Below, piece after piece: positions 23,201 to 33,700 of a stretch of 64,000 nucleotides of DNA (positions within the stretch are counted from its first letter, which is position 1; each line of letters begins with the position of its first letter). This stretch comes from Macrostomum hystrix (lineage: Eukaryota > Platyhelminthes > Macrostomidae), in NCBI GenBank assembly GCA_950097015.1, contig CATNEN010000039.1:8076501-8140500 (forward strand), in the 5' to 3' direction. The position numbers were made by a program, and so were the translations under genes. The notes beneath the pieces were generated by a model. The model worked only from the letters and a program-made list of their open reading frames with translations, was not told where the DNA came from and searched no databases.

Positions 23201-25119
23201 TCTGCAAGATGTTGTCTCTGATAGTTTAATATTGGAAAGTACTGCTCTATGCAAGCTTGTTGAGTTTTTGGCCTCGAATATAACTGGATTTCATTATAGC
23301 TGCGAATATGCAATGTGTTACGAGATTCCGGTGGACTTGTTGACACAACTCTGTCTAGCGACACAGTTATCGCGCGCTTACACACAGCTACATCAATGTT
23401 TCAGAGGCAGCGATGGGGCCCGCTAAAAACTGTTTGCACAGCTCAAACAGGGGCTGCGAAAATCCTCTGTTCCACTACTTGAGCTGAACAGGGTCAGCTT
23501 ACCGATGCCAGAGACGGACTGGATGACAATTTCATTATACACAATTCACGACACATGCTCTCTGTGTAGCAGTCGGCCCACCCGATGTCCTTTCCGATCC
23601 TGTCCTGTCCTGTCTTATCCTGTCCAGTTTAGTCCAATCCAATCCTATCCTATCCTGTCCTATCTAATTTTGTCCTGTCCTATCCTGTCTTGCTCTATCC
23701 TACTCTATTCTTCCATTCCTGTACAGTCCTATCCTGTCCTGTCCTATCCTTTCATATCCCATCCTGTCCTACCCAATCTTGTCCTGTCCTGTCCTATCCT
23801 AACCTGTCCTGTCCTGTGCTGTCCTAAAAATGCTCTCTTCAGCCCAGTACTATTCTTTGTCCCTACGATCCGCCATGCCACCCAACCCTGTCAGATATTA
23901 TCGGCAGAAGTTGCGCAGACTAATAAAAAACAGGGGCCCTAAAAGTGCAAGCCAGAAAAGTCTGGACCGTATTTTCCCCATCGTATTTGCTTATCTATCT
24001 CACTAAGAATCGTGCTGAGATGACGCAAATCAAAACCTGTCAACACCTGTCGCGATATTCCCGGGCCGCTGAACTCAGCTGAGTTCTTGCTCAGCTGAGC
24101 AAGTGTGCCCGGCACCCAAACGGCCGGTGATTGACAGACAGCTGGTCAGTTATCAACAAATCGATGGAATATAGTTTGTTTATACAGTCATAGTTCTCAA
24201 TTAACATATAATTAGGAGCTCTACGTATAACTCAAAACTTGAGCCCGCGTTAGTACTCGTAAATCAGCAAATTTAGAATCAGAAAGCCACTCATTTATTA
24301 TGCGCTGACTGTCATGACATAAAAATGCATCTTGATGTGTTAGTATCTACAATCACGGCTGGTTAAATCAAAATTCACAAATGCATAAGATGCGCCGGGT
24401 GAGTGTTGCGCCCCACAGTCCATGAACTTAGGGGGGGGGCAGAGCGGTTAACGCGTTTGCCTCTCGCACCACGGTCCCTATGCTCGATTCCACGGCGAGG
24501 CCACATTTATTTGGGGCGCAGCCGCGGAGAGAGGCTTGTCGTGCAATATACGCCCTCGAGGAAAGTCAGGCACATGCACACACCCTGTATGAGCGTATGC
24601 CTGCGTACAGTATCTGTGTGCGTGTGGGCTCAGGAGTCAGCGAAATGGGCAGAATTGTCTCCTCGCTGGCAGCGGGTTTAGTATCACAAGATGATGTACC
24701 ATTGTTTGCAGCCCTCCTGCAATTATATGTATATATGTCCATGGACTTAACAGCCTTAGTAAGCGCCGAGTGAGTGTGGCGTCCTCCACCCAGTCCATGG
24801 ACTTAACAGCCTTAGTAAGCGCCGAGTGAGTGTGGCGTCCTCCACCCAGTCCATGGACTTAACAGCCTTAGGAAACGCAGAGGCAATAGCTGCGGCTGTG
24901 CCACTGATTGTTCAGATGTTATATGCAACATCCATCAGTCAATCTTTCTTTTTACCTAAGCAAATACAGCGGATCTGTGACAAAGAAGGCACTATTAGAA
25001 AAGCGCACTCACCGATTGCTAGCACCTTTGAGTCCAAGGACTCTAGCGGCACAGCTTCGCCGGTGACATTAATCAGCTGCCAGAGTCCCTTAACTCCCAT
25101 CCGGACGGGCGCCGGACAG
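18204..25119 (-). CDS. ERCC5: XPG/ERCC5 (Rad2) repair endonuclease, 8 exons
   Basis: Exons (descending): 25100-25013, 23201-23032, 22790-22525, 21934-21871, 21786-20146, 20031-19837, 19379-18912, 18467-18204. They total 3156 nt, every junction is in phase, and the protein is 1051 residues (human 1186). The N region begins MGVKGLWQLIN and keeps AIDVSLWLNQAIKG and FVFDGCTPELKR. A long acidic spacer starts at DPDSAEFKRLPDEAQYHVLL. The I region has SPEEAEAQC, GTITDDSDVWLFGARRVY and LMCGSDYTDGVPGLGPVTAM. The Asp/Glu metal ligands of the FEN1/XPG fold are all present, so it should cut 3' to lesions in nucleotide excision repair. The spacer carries an 18-copy octapeptide repeat and a polyglutamine run. 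The C-terminus has QSLMDKFV, a weak match to the PCNA-binding box, and a basic RKSSRRRKK end. The ATG lies 19 bases after acceptor ttttctgcttgcag. Intron 3 appears to use a GC donor. Confidence 0.95.
18595..18849 (+). mobile_element. SINE-B copy, head missing
   Basis: Runs from ggcgaggccacattcatttg through gggcgcagccgcggagagaa to ctgcaattattgttacttta. It lies in the last intron of the XPG gene, antisense to it. The tRNA-like head is absent. Confidence 0.88.
19425..19795. repeat. 21-bp minisatellite in XPG intron 6
   Basis: About 17 copies of gaatggagtaggataaatga with one more base, plus atcaatg variants. It occupies most of the intron between exons 6 and 7. The unit length is a multiple of three, so long antisense frames stay open; these are not genes. 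Confidence 0.95.
20216..20248 (-). repeat. CAG run coding polyglutamine in XPG
   Basis: A pure CTG run on the plus strand, CAG on the coding strand, encodes about ten glutamines in the XPG spacer just before PALTVEATREQLARVE. Confidence 0.95.
20637..21066 (-). repeat. 24-bp coding minisatellite (DVEPESNA)n in XPG spacer
   Basis: About 18 tandem units of 24 bp encode the acidic octapeptide DVEPESNA, with N-for-D and I-for-N variants near the C-terminal end. All units stay in frame inside exon 5. This spacer part of XPG is known to bind TFIIH in other animals. The repeat adds about 144 acidic residues. Confidence 0.97.
21965..22108 (+). mobile_element. SINE-A copy, partial
   Basis: Starts in the tRNA-like head with ggggttcgatttctgactcc (B box), continues through taagtaccagcatcagctgg, and is cut after gtgggtgtgtcatccccc, where SINE-B begins shortly after. 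It lies in XPG intron 3. Confidence 0.8.
22120..22442 (+). mobile_element. SINE-B copy, full length
   Basis: Has the tRNA-Ser/Leu-like head ggcagagcggttaacgattt with cctgagctcgattccccg as B box. The body cattcatttggggcgcagcc and gtgcaatttacgcccttaag follow, and the tail ends tgcaattataattatt. It lies in XPG intron 3 in the opposite orientation to the gene, between two SINE-A pieces. Confidence 0.9.
22443..22492 (+). mobile_element. SINE-A 3' fragment
   Basis: A short piece, ccagtccatggactgaacaa then cgtacgcagccttcagat, directly follows the SINE-B tail. This suggests SINE-B inserted into an existing SINE-A copy, whose 5' part is at 21965-22108. Confidence 0.75.
22867..22948 (+). mobile_element. 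SINE-B fragment, internally deleted
   Basis: ggcgaggccaagttaattag joins directly to cagtgagagtgtacaccgcc and acatgtacacacctga. The middle of the element is missing. It lies in the short XPG intron 2. Confidence 0.8.
23580..23830. repeat. pentamer-based pyrimidine repeat
   Basis: Irregular array of TCCTA/TCCTG pentamers in XPG intron 1. It is strongly strand-asymmetric: C and T only, apart from spaced A or G. Confidence 0.9.
24423..24727 (+). mobile_element. SINE-B copy, full length
   Basis: Head ggcagagcggttaacgcgtt and cctctcgcaccacggtccct, then the usual body with a deletion of the gagggccaacctc segment, ending ctcctgcaattatatgtata. It lies in XPG intron 1. Confidence 0.88.
24738..24905 (+). 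repeat. 56-bp tandem triplication of a SINE-A segment
   Basis: Copies of tccatggacttaacagcctt plus the following gtgtggcgtcctccacccag begin at 24738, 24794 and 24850. The unit corresponds to the 3' half of SINE-A. The last copy runs on into gcaatagctgcggctgtgcc, also SINE-A. Confidence 0.9.
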
Positions 25120-26976
25120 CTGCAAGCAGAAAACGTAAAAAGGAGGAAATTTTTTTTTCTTTGAATAAAGACAAGCCGAAAGCGCAGCGGAAAGGTCTTC
25201 TTTGAGAACGAGCGGGCTGCTTTGAAGAACCTATTATAGGCCTTTCTCAAAAAGTCGGCTGCTTGTTTAAGATTAGAAAACGCTTCCAGCGTAATAACAA
25301 CTATCAATAGATAGATTAGCAGTCCATCGCATCAGTTCATTCCCTATTATTTATTCACAATATTATTTATCTATTTATTCACAATCAATCTATCTACACA
25401 CAAGGTTAGACTAGCAATCCATTCTTTACAGTGATTGATGAGATACATGTATATTAGCAATCCTAATTGACTTGAGATGGATTAGTTATTTTATTCCTAA
25501 TTGACATGATTGCCTCATGTGTGATACAAAAGATCGACCTTGAAAGCATTATTAGGCCATGTCAGACAACGGAACTAGCAATGTAATCGAGTTTCTTAAT
25601 GAATCCTGCAAAGTGAGAAGCACACGAGTATTTCTATAATCAAGCAGCGCAGAATTTTGCGGAAGTGCTGACTATCCATTGTGAGCACTAATTAATCCAG
25701 CTGCTTGTACCTGCAGTGTCAGATAGTTATTTTGAAACTCTCTTTTACAGCCATGTGGCCAAAAACACCGAGATAAATACAAAAGACACCGCGGAGTGTC
25801 GAGGGAAACTGGCCTGAATCGAATGAAGCCGAACAGAATTCGTGCCATCCGCCTACAGTGCGCTCACTTAGAATCGCACACAGATAAGGAGGCGAGTGTC
25901 TCGAGGCAGACGCAGGGTTAGAAACTAAACTAATTTGGCGCAGAATTAAAGTGACCGACACTGCGCACGAAATATTCGCGACAGCTGGACTCGCGACACA
26001 CCGGATGATTAGAAGGCCTGCTCAACAGTAAATTGATGTACACTTCTCCAGAAGCAGCGGTCATTCGCCTGCGGGCTTTCTTCCGCATTCGGCCTGTCTT
26101 TCCTATTTACTCTAAGGGAGTTTGTCTTCCCTTTGATTGCCTAGTTGCCAGGCCGCCCACACCCTGAGAGCGTGCCTGCTTCTGTCACTTTAATTCTAGA
26201 AAAATTCCCCACGGGAGCCGAGGCACCGAAGCAGTTTGACAGGTCGAGTTCAAGAAAACAAGAAGAATAACTGGATTTCTCGGCACTCAAACAAATGAGA
26301 CCGAACCAGATGGATAATTTAAGAATTCAGAAAGCTAGCAGCGGCAGACACCGAATTTAAATAAGGATTTAAAAAAATTATCACCCATGAACAATTTATA
26401 TGAAATCTAGCTGTTTTGTATGGAAAATTTTCGCTAGTTCTTAATCGATAATCGTTGAATTTTTCTAATCAAATCGGCCTCTTGACAGGAAAACTCAATA
26501 GACATTGACACCCTGTGCACTGAAAATACCAACGCATAATGAATTTAAAACCTCAAGAATCAAGAGTGAGCCTCATGGCTTTTGATGCATTATTCATTGC
26601 GATATATAACCAGACAGAGGGGTAGGGCCATGTTGCCGCAGATCACTAATAATTGAATTATAATCTAATATAGTCTTAGGCGATGCACTTAAGTCGAAGG
26701 TTCAATCGAAGGTGCGACGATACGTCTGAATTCGAGACTGAAACGGGACGGCAGATAAAAATCACTGGCTCCCCCTAGATTCGACAAGACGTTGTGTATA
26801 ATCGCGATACCTCGCAGGCGAGACACGCTATTGGCTGCGAACAAAAAAGCCCAGGCTCTTGACAAGTGGGGGTGGCGAAGTCAGAAGAAGGACGTCTCCT
26901 CAGGTTTAACAAAGCGCACAACTGTGCCAGGCGATTTGAGAATCTCAACTCAAGGCGAGAATTTCAGTCAGCAGTC
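25120..26976. other. divergent intergenic region, XPG to GPCR
   Basis: 1.86 kb between divergent starts. No exon, repeat array or SINE was recognised. This is one of the few long unique stretches, so promoters of both genes probably lie here, but I see no unambiguous TATA or initiator. Confidence 0.5.
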
Positions 26977-28182
26977 ATGTCTATCAGCCCCGATCAGCTG
27001 TTTATTAGCTTCGCAAACGAGAGCCTACGCTTGGAGGCTTTCATAAAGACGGTAACAGTTCAGGAGATCTCAATGGGCCGATTGATCATGCTAGTCATGT
27101 ATGCGGTCATTGGAGCCACGTCATTAGTTAGCAACGGCCTGTTGCTGCTGGCTGTGCTAAAATCCAGACGCGTCTCCGAGAAGTACTTCCTACTTAACCT
27201 GGTGTTCACGGATCTGCTAATGACGGTCATCTGCATACCTGGCGCCAGTCAGAAGCTCGTGTCAAATCACTGGTCTCTAGGCGAGGGCCTCTGTCGCCTG
27301 GTGGAATCGGCCATGGTATCCTTCGCCGCAGCCAGCATCTTCAACCACACGGCTATGATTCTAGAGCGCTTCATTGGAATTAGCGCCAATAGACTGGCCA
27401 TCAATAGTAAGGCCTCGCGCAACACGTCCTGCAAGATGATCGCCGTGGTGTGGCTGGTTGCCGTGTCTTTCGGCTCGCCGGCCGCCAAGTTCTCGCGCCT
27501 TTCAGACGCCGGCAGCCGTCATTCTCGTTCATTCTCGTTCGCCCCGTTCACCAACGGCAGCCAACTATCGCAGATGTGCTTGCAGAATATGAACAACCGC
27601 ATCATGACGGTGGTGTATGACGCGTTTGGCATTACCCTGCTGTACGTCCTGCCGCTCAGCATCATCATCTACAGCTACGCCAGGATCATAAGCACGGTGC
27701 GCGAGGTGCACTCACAGTTGGTTCACTTCAACAATCACGCCGTAGCCGTGAATAGGACCAAGAAAATTGTGCGCCTTGGCGTCACAATGGCCAGCATCTT
27801 TGCGATCTCTTGGTTGCCGCATCATTTGACTATGCAGATTAGAAATATCATGGCCCTAATCAATGGAGAATCCTTTGGCCTGCTGGCTGCCCTATCTAAC
27901 GGTGTTGACACCTCGATATTCGTCCTGATCGAGGACGCAATCAGCTGTCTGGCTTTGTCCAACTGCGCCGTCAACCCGATCTATCTGTTCATGTCGTGTC
28001 CGAAATTTCGCAAGATAATCGCCTGCACCTTCCGCTGTCGCAGGGACAATGGCTACAGTGGCAACGGTGGCAATATGGGCATGACAGCCAGCGCCATGGC
28101 CACTGGCACTGTGAGCAATCAGCACATTGTTGTGCGAGTCGCCAACACCGCTCACGGACGGCAGTGTGAGAGTGCCGTCTAG
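26977..28182 (+). CDS. rhodopsin-family GPCR, galanin/allatostatin-A-receptor-like
   Basis: Single exon, 401 residues from ATG 26977; upstream frame is open but has no ATG. Seven hydrophobic segments are readable. TM1 has the conserved Asn in LVSNGLLLLAVL and TM2 the Asp in LLNLVFTDLLM. A Cys at the start of TM3 (GLCRLVES) pairs with one in loop 2 (QMCLQN). ILERFIGI stands in place of DRY. TM6 reads FAISWLPHHLTMQI and TM7 ALSNCAVNPIYLF, followed by SCPKFRKII. The SWLPHH and SNxxVNPI patterns are those of galanin/allatostatin-A receptors, so a peptide ligand and G-protein signalling at the plasma membrane are likely; the exact ligand is unknown. N-glycosylation sites occur in the N-terminus (NES) and loop 2 (NGS). 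Cag triplets 2 and 9 bases before the ATG may be splice or trans-splice acceptors. Confidence 0.92.
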   Translation: MSISPDQLFISFANESLRLEAFIKTVTVQEISMGRLIMLVMYAVIGATSLVSNGLLLLAVLKSRRVSEKYFLLNLVFTDLLMTVICIPGASQKLVSNHWSLGEGLCRLVESAMVSFAAASIFNHTAMILERFIGISANRLAINSKASRNTSCKMIAVVWLVAVSFGSPAAKFSRLSDAGSRHSRSFSFAPFTNGSQLSQMCLQNMNNRIMTVVYDAFGITLLYVLPLSIIIYSYARIISTVREVHSQLVHFNNHAVAVNRTKKIVRLGVTMASIFAISWLPHHLTMQIRNIMALINGESFGLLAALSNGVDTSIFVLIEDAISCLALSNCAVNPIYLFMSCPKFRKIIACTFRCRRDNGYSGNGGNMGMTASAMATGTVSNQHIVVRVANTAHGRQCESAV

Positions 28183-28389
28183 GTGACATAATCGTGACAA
28201 GCAACACAATTTTTTGTAGCCTTTGTTTTAGATCACCATTTAAAAATTTCCTAGACTTAGCCCTGCACAATAGAAAATATAAATATATATTAGCTTATCT
28301 TTTTAGAATGTCAGCGTGTGCAAAAAATGCGATCCAGAAGCATACTTTGACTCCTGAGCATACTTCGCCGTTACAAACGAGTGTACTTC

Positions 28390-28578
28390 AGCCCAGATTT
28401 CGTCAGGCACTGTACAGTGTACACTCTCACTGCGCCTTGGAGGTTGACCCTCGTGGGAGCGAATTGCAAAAGCTCCAAAGCCATCTTTACGCGGCTGCGC
28501 CCCAAATTGATTTTTGCCTCGCCGCGGAATCGCGAGCTCAGGAATCGAATCGCGGAAGCGAACAACGCGTTAACTCTT
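28390..28578 (-). mobile_element. SINE-B fragment, reverse
   Basis: On the minus strand: head remnant gttaacgcgttgttcgcttc and cgattcctgagctcgcgatt, then body to gagtgtacactgtacagtgc. The 3' half is missing. It lies downstream of the GPCR. Confidence 0.8.
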
Positions 28579-30026
28579 TGATTTGTCGACCCGAAGATAA
28601 AAGCGAGAGCAGAGCGCTTCGAAGGTGTTAAAAACTTCTGTCAGAAAATTGTCGGATCAAATGAAGCGTGAAAAAATCTAATGACGAAAACTAAGGAAAG
28701 AATCTCGTGAAGTGCGCATGCTAAGAGCTATTAACGCACGCCTCAGTCCAGAATTTCGTCAGATTTTATAGGAAACCTGACAACGTCAACTTTAAGCTCG
28801 ACTAAAATTTTCGAACCTAACAGATTTCACTTTGTGTAAGAAAACAATTTTAAGCCGACAGGTAAACAGCATTTCAAGCCCTAGGAATATCACGCATAAT
28901 GGGTCATACCCGTGGCAGTCCTAACAACCTAAAGCAACTGAATGTGTATAAAAGTAAAGAAACTTTAAAATAGAGAACTCGCGTTGATCTTAGTCAGTCA
29001 AAGATTGTAAAATAAAATTATCCGTGTGTATTTGTTCAGATTTTACAGAGTGCCATCAACATATTACATAATATAATAATATTTATATTCTAACGTATAA
29101 AAACACATCAAAAAACACACATAAAAACTAAAGTCTAATTTTGAATTTAAGGTAATATAGTCGCAAACTTAGGTTCATTCACTCTCTTTAAATAGAATGT
29201 GACGTGACTATAATAATAGGTTCTTATACTAGACACACCAAACTGCACGCAAACTAGGCGTGCTAATCGGCCTTGATGCTAAAAATAGCCTGAACGAAAA
29301 ACCCCGTTTTTTGTCTAACTTAAAAAGCGCAACGCGACAGACGCAACTGATGCTAAAATTAGCACACGCTCATTCCTCAAAATTTTCTTAGAAAATTAGA
29401 AAGGGTCACGTGACAGTTGACCTTGAAGAATGAAAACAGAAGCAACAGTAGCATTTTGGCGAAAAAATCTGCAATTTTTTTGTAGATGTACGTAAAAAAT
29501 AGATGTACTCGTACTTATCAAATGTACATGTTTATACAGACTGAAATCACGCGAGTGACACGTGCTAATCGGCCTTGATGCTAAAAATAGCACATGCCAA
29601 ACCTTGATATAAATATTCTGCTATCACGTGACATGAATACTCATAGCCAGCAATGCAGATATTTTCAGAGAAAAGCGAAATAAGGTCCTACCTGTTCCAA
29701 AACAATGAAACCACGCACCAAATAAAGCATTATCCACATGAAAGCGATGAAAAGGTTTACTGAAATATAACCAAAATTAATAATAAGTAGTATAGACAGA
29801 CAATCTTCAGCGAGCGAGCAATTAATAACAGTGGAGAACAGAAATCTGATTCATTGTAGTCTAAAGTACAAGTAACGTCTATTAAATAGTGACAGCCCAA
29901 TAAAGGGATCCAACTGAGAGTCTAGGAGACGGAACTAATATGCATGAAAACCTGCACCATAAAAGACGCGGAATAGCCAGTGTCAGTGCATACAGGCTGG
30001 CACAATTGGTCAGCTCTGGCCAATCA
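28579..30026. other. AT-rich intergenic region with a dispersed 30-bp direct repeat
   Basis: Between the convergent GPCR and PLEKHM1 genes. No exon seen. A 30-bp exact repeat beginning gtgctaatcggccttgatgc occurs at 29260-29289 and 29562-29591. A decayed relative, atgctaaaattagcacacgc, lies at 29350. Confidence 0.7.
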
Positions 30027-30711
30027 TCAATCGTCAGGCAGGTCGAATCTCAGCGAGTCTAACGCCAGCCTCTGCAGTGTGTCGCAGCGAGGACACCTGG
30101 CTCCTCCGCCTGGCCCGCAGTCGGTGTGCCGAACGGAGGCGCAGTTCAAGGACACGCACTCGGCGTACTGGTCCAGCTCGTGCAGCAAAATCGGCCTGTC
30201 CTCCCTGCGACACACCCAGCACCTGGCGCTAATTGTGCGACAGTTGGCGCAGCTATTCACGTGACCGCGGGCCAGCTGCACCGCCTTGGCTAGGCGGAGC
30301 CGCAGGTCGCCGGAGTGAACGGCGCACAGATCGGCAGCCGAGTACAGGTGCAAAGTCAGCCTCGAGTCGTACATGTAATCTAATCCGGCCAAGCAGCTGC
30401 GGAATTGGTCGCTAATGTCGCGATTGGTCTGGCAGGCGGACAGGTAGCGCCAGAGGACGAGTGCCTGGCGGCGCAGGTTCAGCACTTCGGCAAGCTGCGG
30501 CTGCAGGCTGTACAGGTGAGGATTTGACTTGGACAGGTCTATCATTGGATGCTGCCAGATAAGGTCGAGAACGGTGAAGCTGCGAACCGACACCGGGTAG
30601 GGTGTGAAATCCCAATTGTTGAGAATATCCCTAGGACAGGGAGATTTCAAAGGGCAACAGTCAGGGCAGTACAGTCTCCCATCGTATCGATCTGTGACTG
30701 GAGACCGAATG

Positions 30712-30743
<32 letters not shown>

Positions 30744-33700
30744 ATCAGTCTGCTGCGGCGCCTGAATCAAACCGAAGCTGCAATCAAGGCGACACAGGCA
30801 GACGGGGCAGGAGACGGAAGACACGAAGGCTGGCTGAGATACACCAGGAAACAGGTCCAGAAGGTCCTGGTAGCCCTGCGATTCATTAAAGTTCAAAAAG
30901 TCAATGCACAGTTCTGAACTCAAATGAGTAGACTCATGCCGCTTACCTCGTCATTTTTAATTAGCAGCTCATCGCCCAGCATCACCCAATCCAGTGAGTC
31001 CGACTGGGCATCGCTTTCCTGTAGACACGAATGTACTTTTGTTGTGTGAGAAATCTGGGTAGAATTTATGAATTGGGATCTGGGTAGAATGTAAATTGGG
31101 TCTGGGATTAAAGTCGATTATAAACAGGGATCTGGGATCAGAGTAGATTATAAATTGGTATCTGGGATTAGAGCAGATTATAAATTGGTATCTGGGATTA
31201 GAGCAGATTATAAATTGGTATCTGGGATTCGAGCAGATTATAAATTGGGATCTGGGGTTAGAGCAGATTATAAATTGGGATCTGGGATTAGAGCAGAATA
31301 TGAATTGGGATCTGGGATTAGAGTAGAATATAAATTGGGATCTGGGATTAGAGTAGATAATAAATTGGGATCTGGGGTTAGAGCAGATTATAAACTGGGA
31401 TCTGGGATTAGAGTAGAATATAAATTGGGATCTGGGGTTAGAGCAGATTATAAATTGGGATCTGGGGTTAGAGCAGATTATAAACTGGGATCTGGGATTG
31501 GAGTAGAATATAAATTGGGATCTGGGGTTAGAGCAGATTATAAATTGGGATCTGGGGTTAGAGCAGATTATAAATTGGTATCTGGGATTAGAGCAGATTA
31601 TAAATTGGTATCTGGGATTCGAGCAGATTATAAATTGGGATCTGGGGTTAGAGCAGATTATAAATTGGGATCTGGGATTAGAGCAGAATATAAATTGGGA
31701 TATGAGATAAGAGTAGAATATAAATTGGGATCTGGGATTAGAGTAGATTATAAATTGGGATCTGGGATAAGAGTAGAATATAAATTGGGATCTGGGATTA
31801 GAGTAGAATATAAATTGGGATCTGGGATTAGAGTAGAATATAAATTGGGATCTGGGATTAGAGTAGAATATAAATTGGGATCTGGGATTAGAGTATATTA
31901 TAAATTGGGATCTGGGATTAGAGTAGAATAAAAATTGGGATCTGGGATTAGAGTAGAATATAAATTGGGATCTGGGATTAGAGTAGAATATAAATTGGGA
32001 TCTGGGATTAGAGTAGATTATAAATTGGGATCTGGGATTAGAGTAGAATATAAATTGGGATCTGGGATTGGATTATAATTTAAATTGGGATCTGGGATCA
32101 GATTATAATTCAAATTGGGATCTGGGATCAGAGTAGATTGCATTAGAGGGAGATTTAAGCAGCCGCACTCACGCGGGAGGAACTGGCGCGGCCGGCGCCC
32201 ACAGCGGACTCTGAGTCTCTTCGCTGCCCGGCGCTGCATCGGCTGGCCCTGCCGCTGTCGCTTCCCTTTTCGCTCCCAGCCCATCCAGCTGGCGGATTGT
32301 TGTCAGCTGATTCAGCCTCCAGCCTGCCGGCTTGGTGTTCAGAAATGTTCACACTGGAGAGTGGTGCCGCGGCGACGGTGGCGGGGTCGGCAGATGCCGG
32401 AGAACCAATCAGAGGAGCGCTAGCCGAGTGTCTTACGCCGCTGGTGACATTGTCGGCAAAGTTTTCATCATCAACAACTGGCAGCGAAGCCTCGGCACCG
32501 GCGGTGGCTGATGCGGCAGCGGCTGCATTGGCTGCGACGGCGGCGTCAACGGAGGAGGACCAAACGCCTGCCCAGCTGGTGTGATGCTGCTGACGCTGCT
32601 GACGCTGCTGACGAATCCCGGGCTGTGCGCTAGTATATTCTGCTGCCGCCGTAACATTTGCAACGACGGCGGCGGCAGATGTGGATGTAGCCTTCATTGT
32701 TGAATGGCATTAGTAAATCATAAAAATGTTATCATTAATATTTGGTGACAGTTGAACCTTAAACCTCAGCCAGCAAGGTGGCAATTCTGCCCATTCCGCT
32801 GACTCCTGAGCACACAAACACATGGATACTGTACACACACACACCCACACCCTTCTCTCCGCGGCTGCGCCCCAAATGAATGTGGCCTCGCCGCGGAATC
32901 GAGCTCAGGGACCTTGGTGCGAGAGGCGAATGCGTTAGGCCCACCCGCAATGGCATTAACTAAGTCTAGGATAATTAAATCACAGATTTATTCTGAGGCT
33001 AACCAAGGTTGGTGCCACATCGTGCAGGAGCTGCGGCTGCTGACTGGCGTCCACCGAGTCCAGGCCGCAGGGCGGAGCGGACCAGCTGGCTTCGCAGCGA
33101 ACCCGAGCCCGCAGGCTGTTGCCAACAATGGCCGCTGTTGCAGCGGCTGCCGCGGCAGCGTCGGCAGCGGATTCTAACTCATCTTCAACGAGCGTGTCGT
33201 CCAGATGTTGCTGCTGTTGCTGCTGCTGCTGTTGCTGCCGATGTTGACTACGATTAAAATGCTGCTGACGGATCCCGGAGGTCGCCTGACGGCGCCGAAT
33301 CTCGTCCAACTGTTGTCGAATATCGGCAACGGCCCCGTTTAAAATGGAAGCCTCGGCGAGTTGAAACGCCGCGTCAGCGGCGGCCGCTTCGGCAGGAGAT
33401 CGTTCAGCTACTGGCGATGAAACCGAGCGCTGGCGCTGCTGCAGCAGGGCGTTCAAACCCGGATGTACAATGCCGCGATCCGGTCCTGCGAGCTGCTGTT
33501 GACTGTCATGCGGCAGTAGCAGCTGCGGCGCGGCAGACGAAGCCCAGTAGTTAAGGAGGCTGCTGCGAAGATTCAGCATAAATTCGGCTTCGTCTAAAGA
33601 TTTCACCAGCTCAAGGAAGACTGTACGACGCTCCAAATCAAGGATCAGAGCGTTGGCGTAATAGTAACGACACAGCCTATCGCGATCCTGCACAATGGAG

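Noticed and set aside
24939-25307. Upstream extension of XPG before MGVKGLW
   Set aside because: The frame is open but has no upstream ATG, and the family starts exactly at Met-Gly-Val. A strong acceptor lies 19 bases before the ATG.
31155-31931. 258-codon plus-strand open frame with a ten-residue repeat
   Set aside because: It is the 30-bp intronic array between PLEKHM1 exons, on the opposite strand. It has no start context and no conserved sequence.
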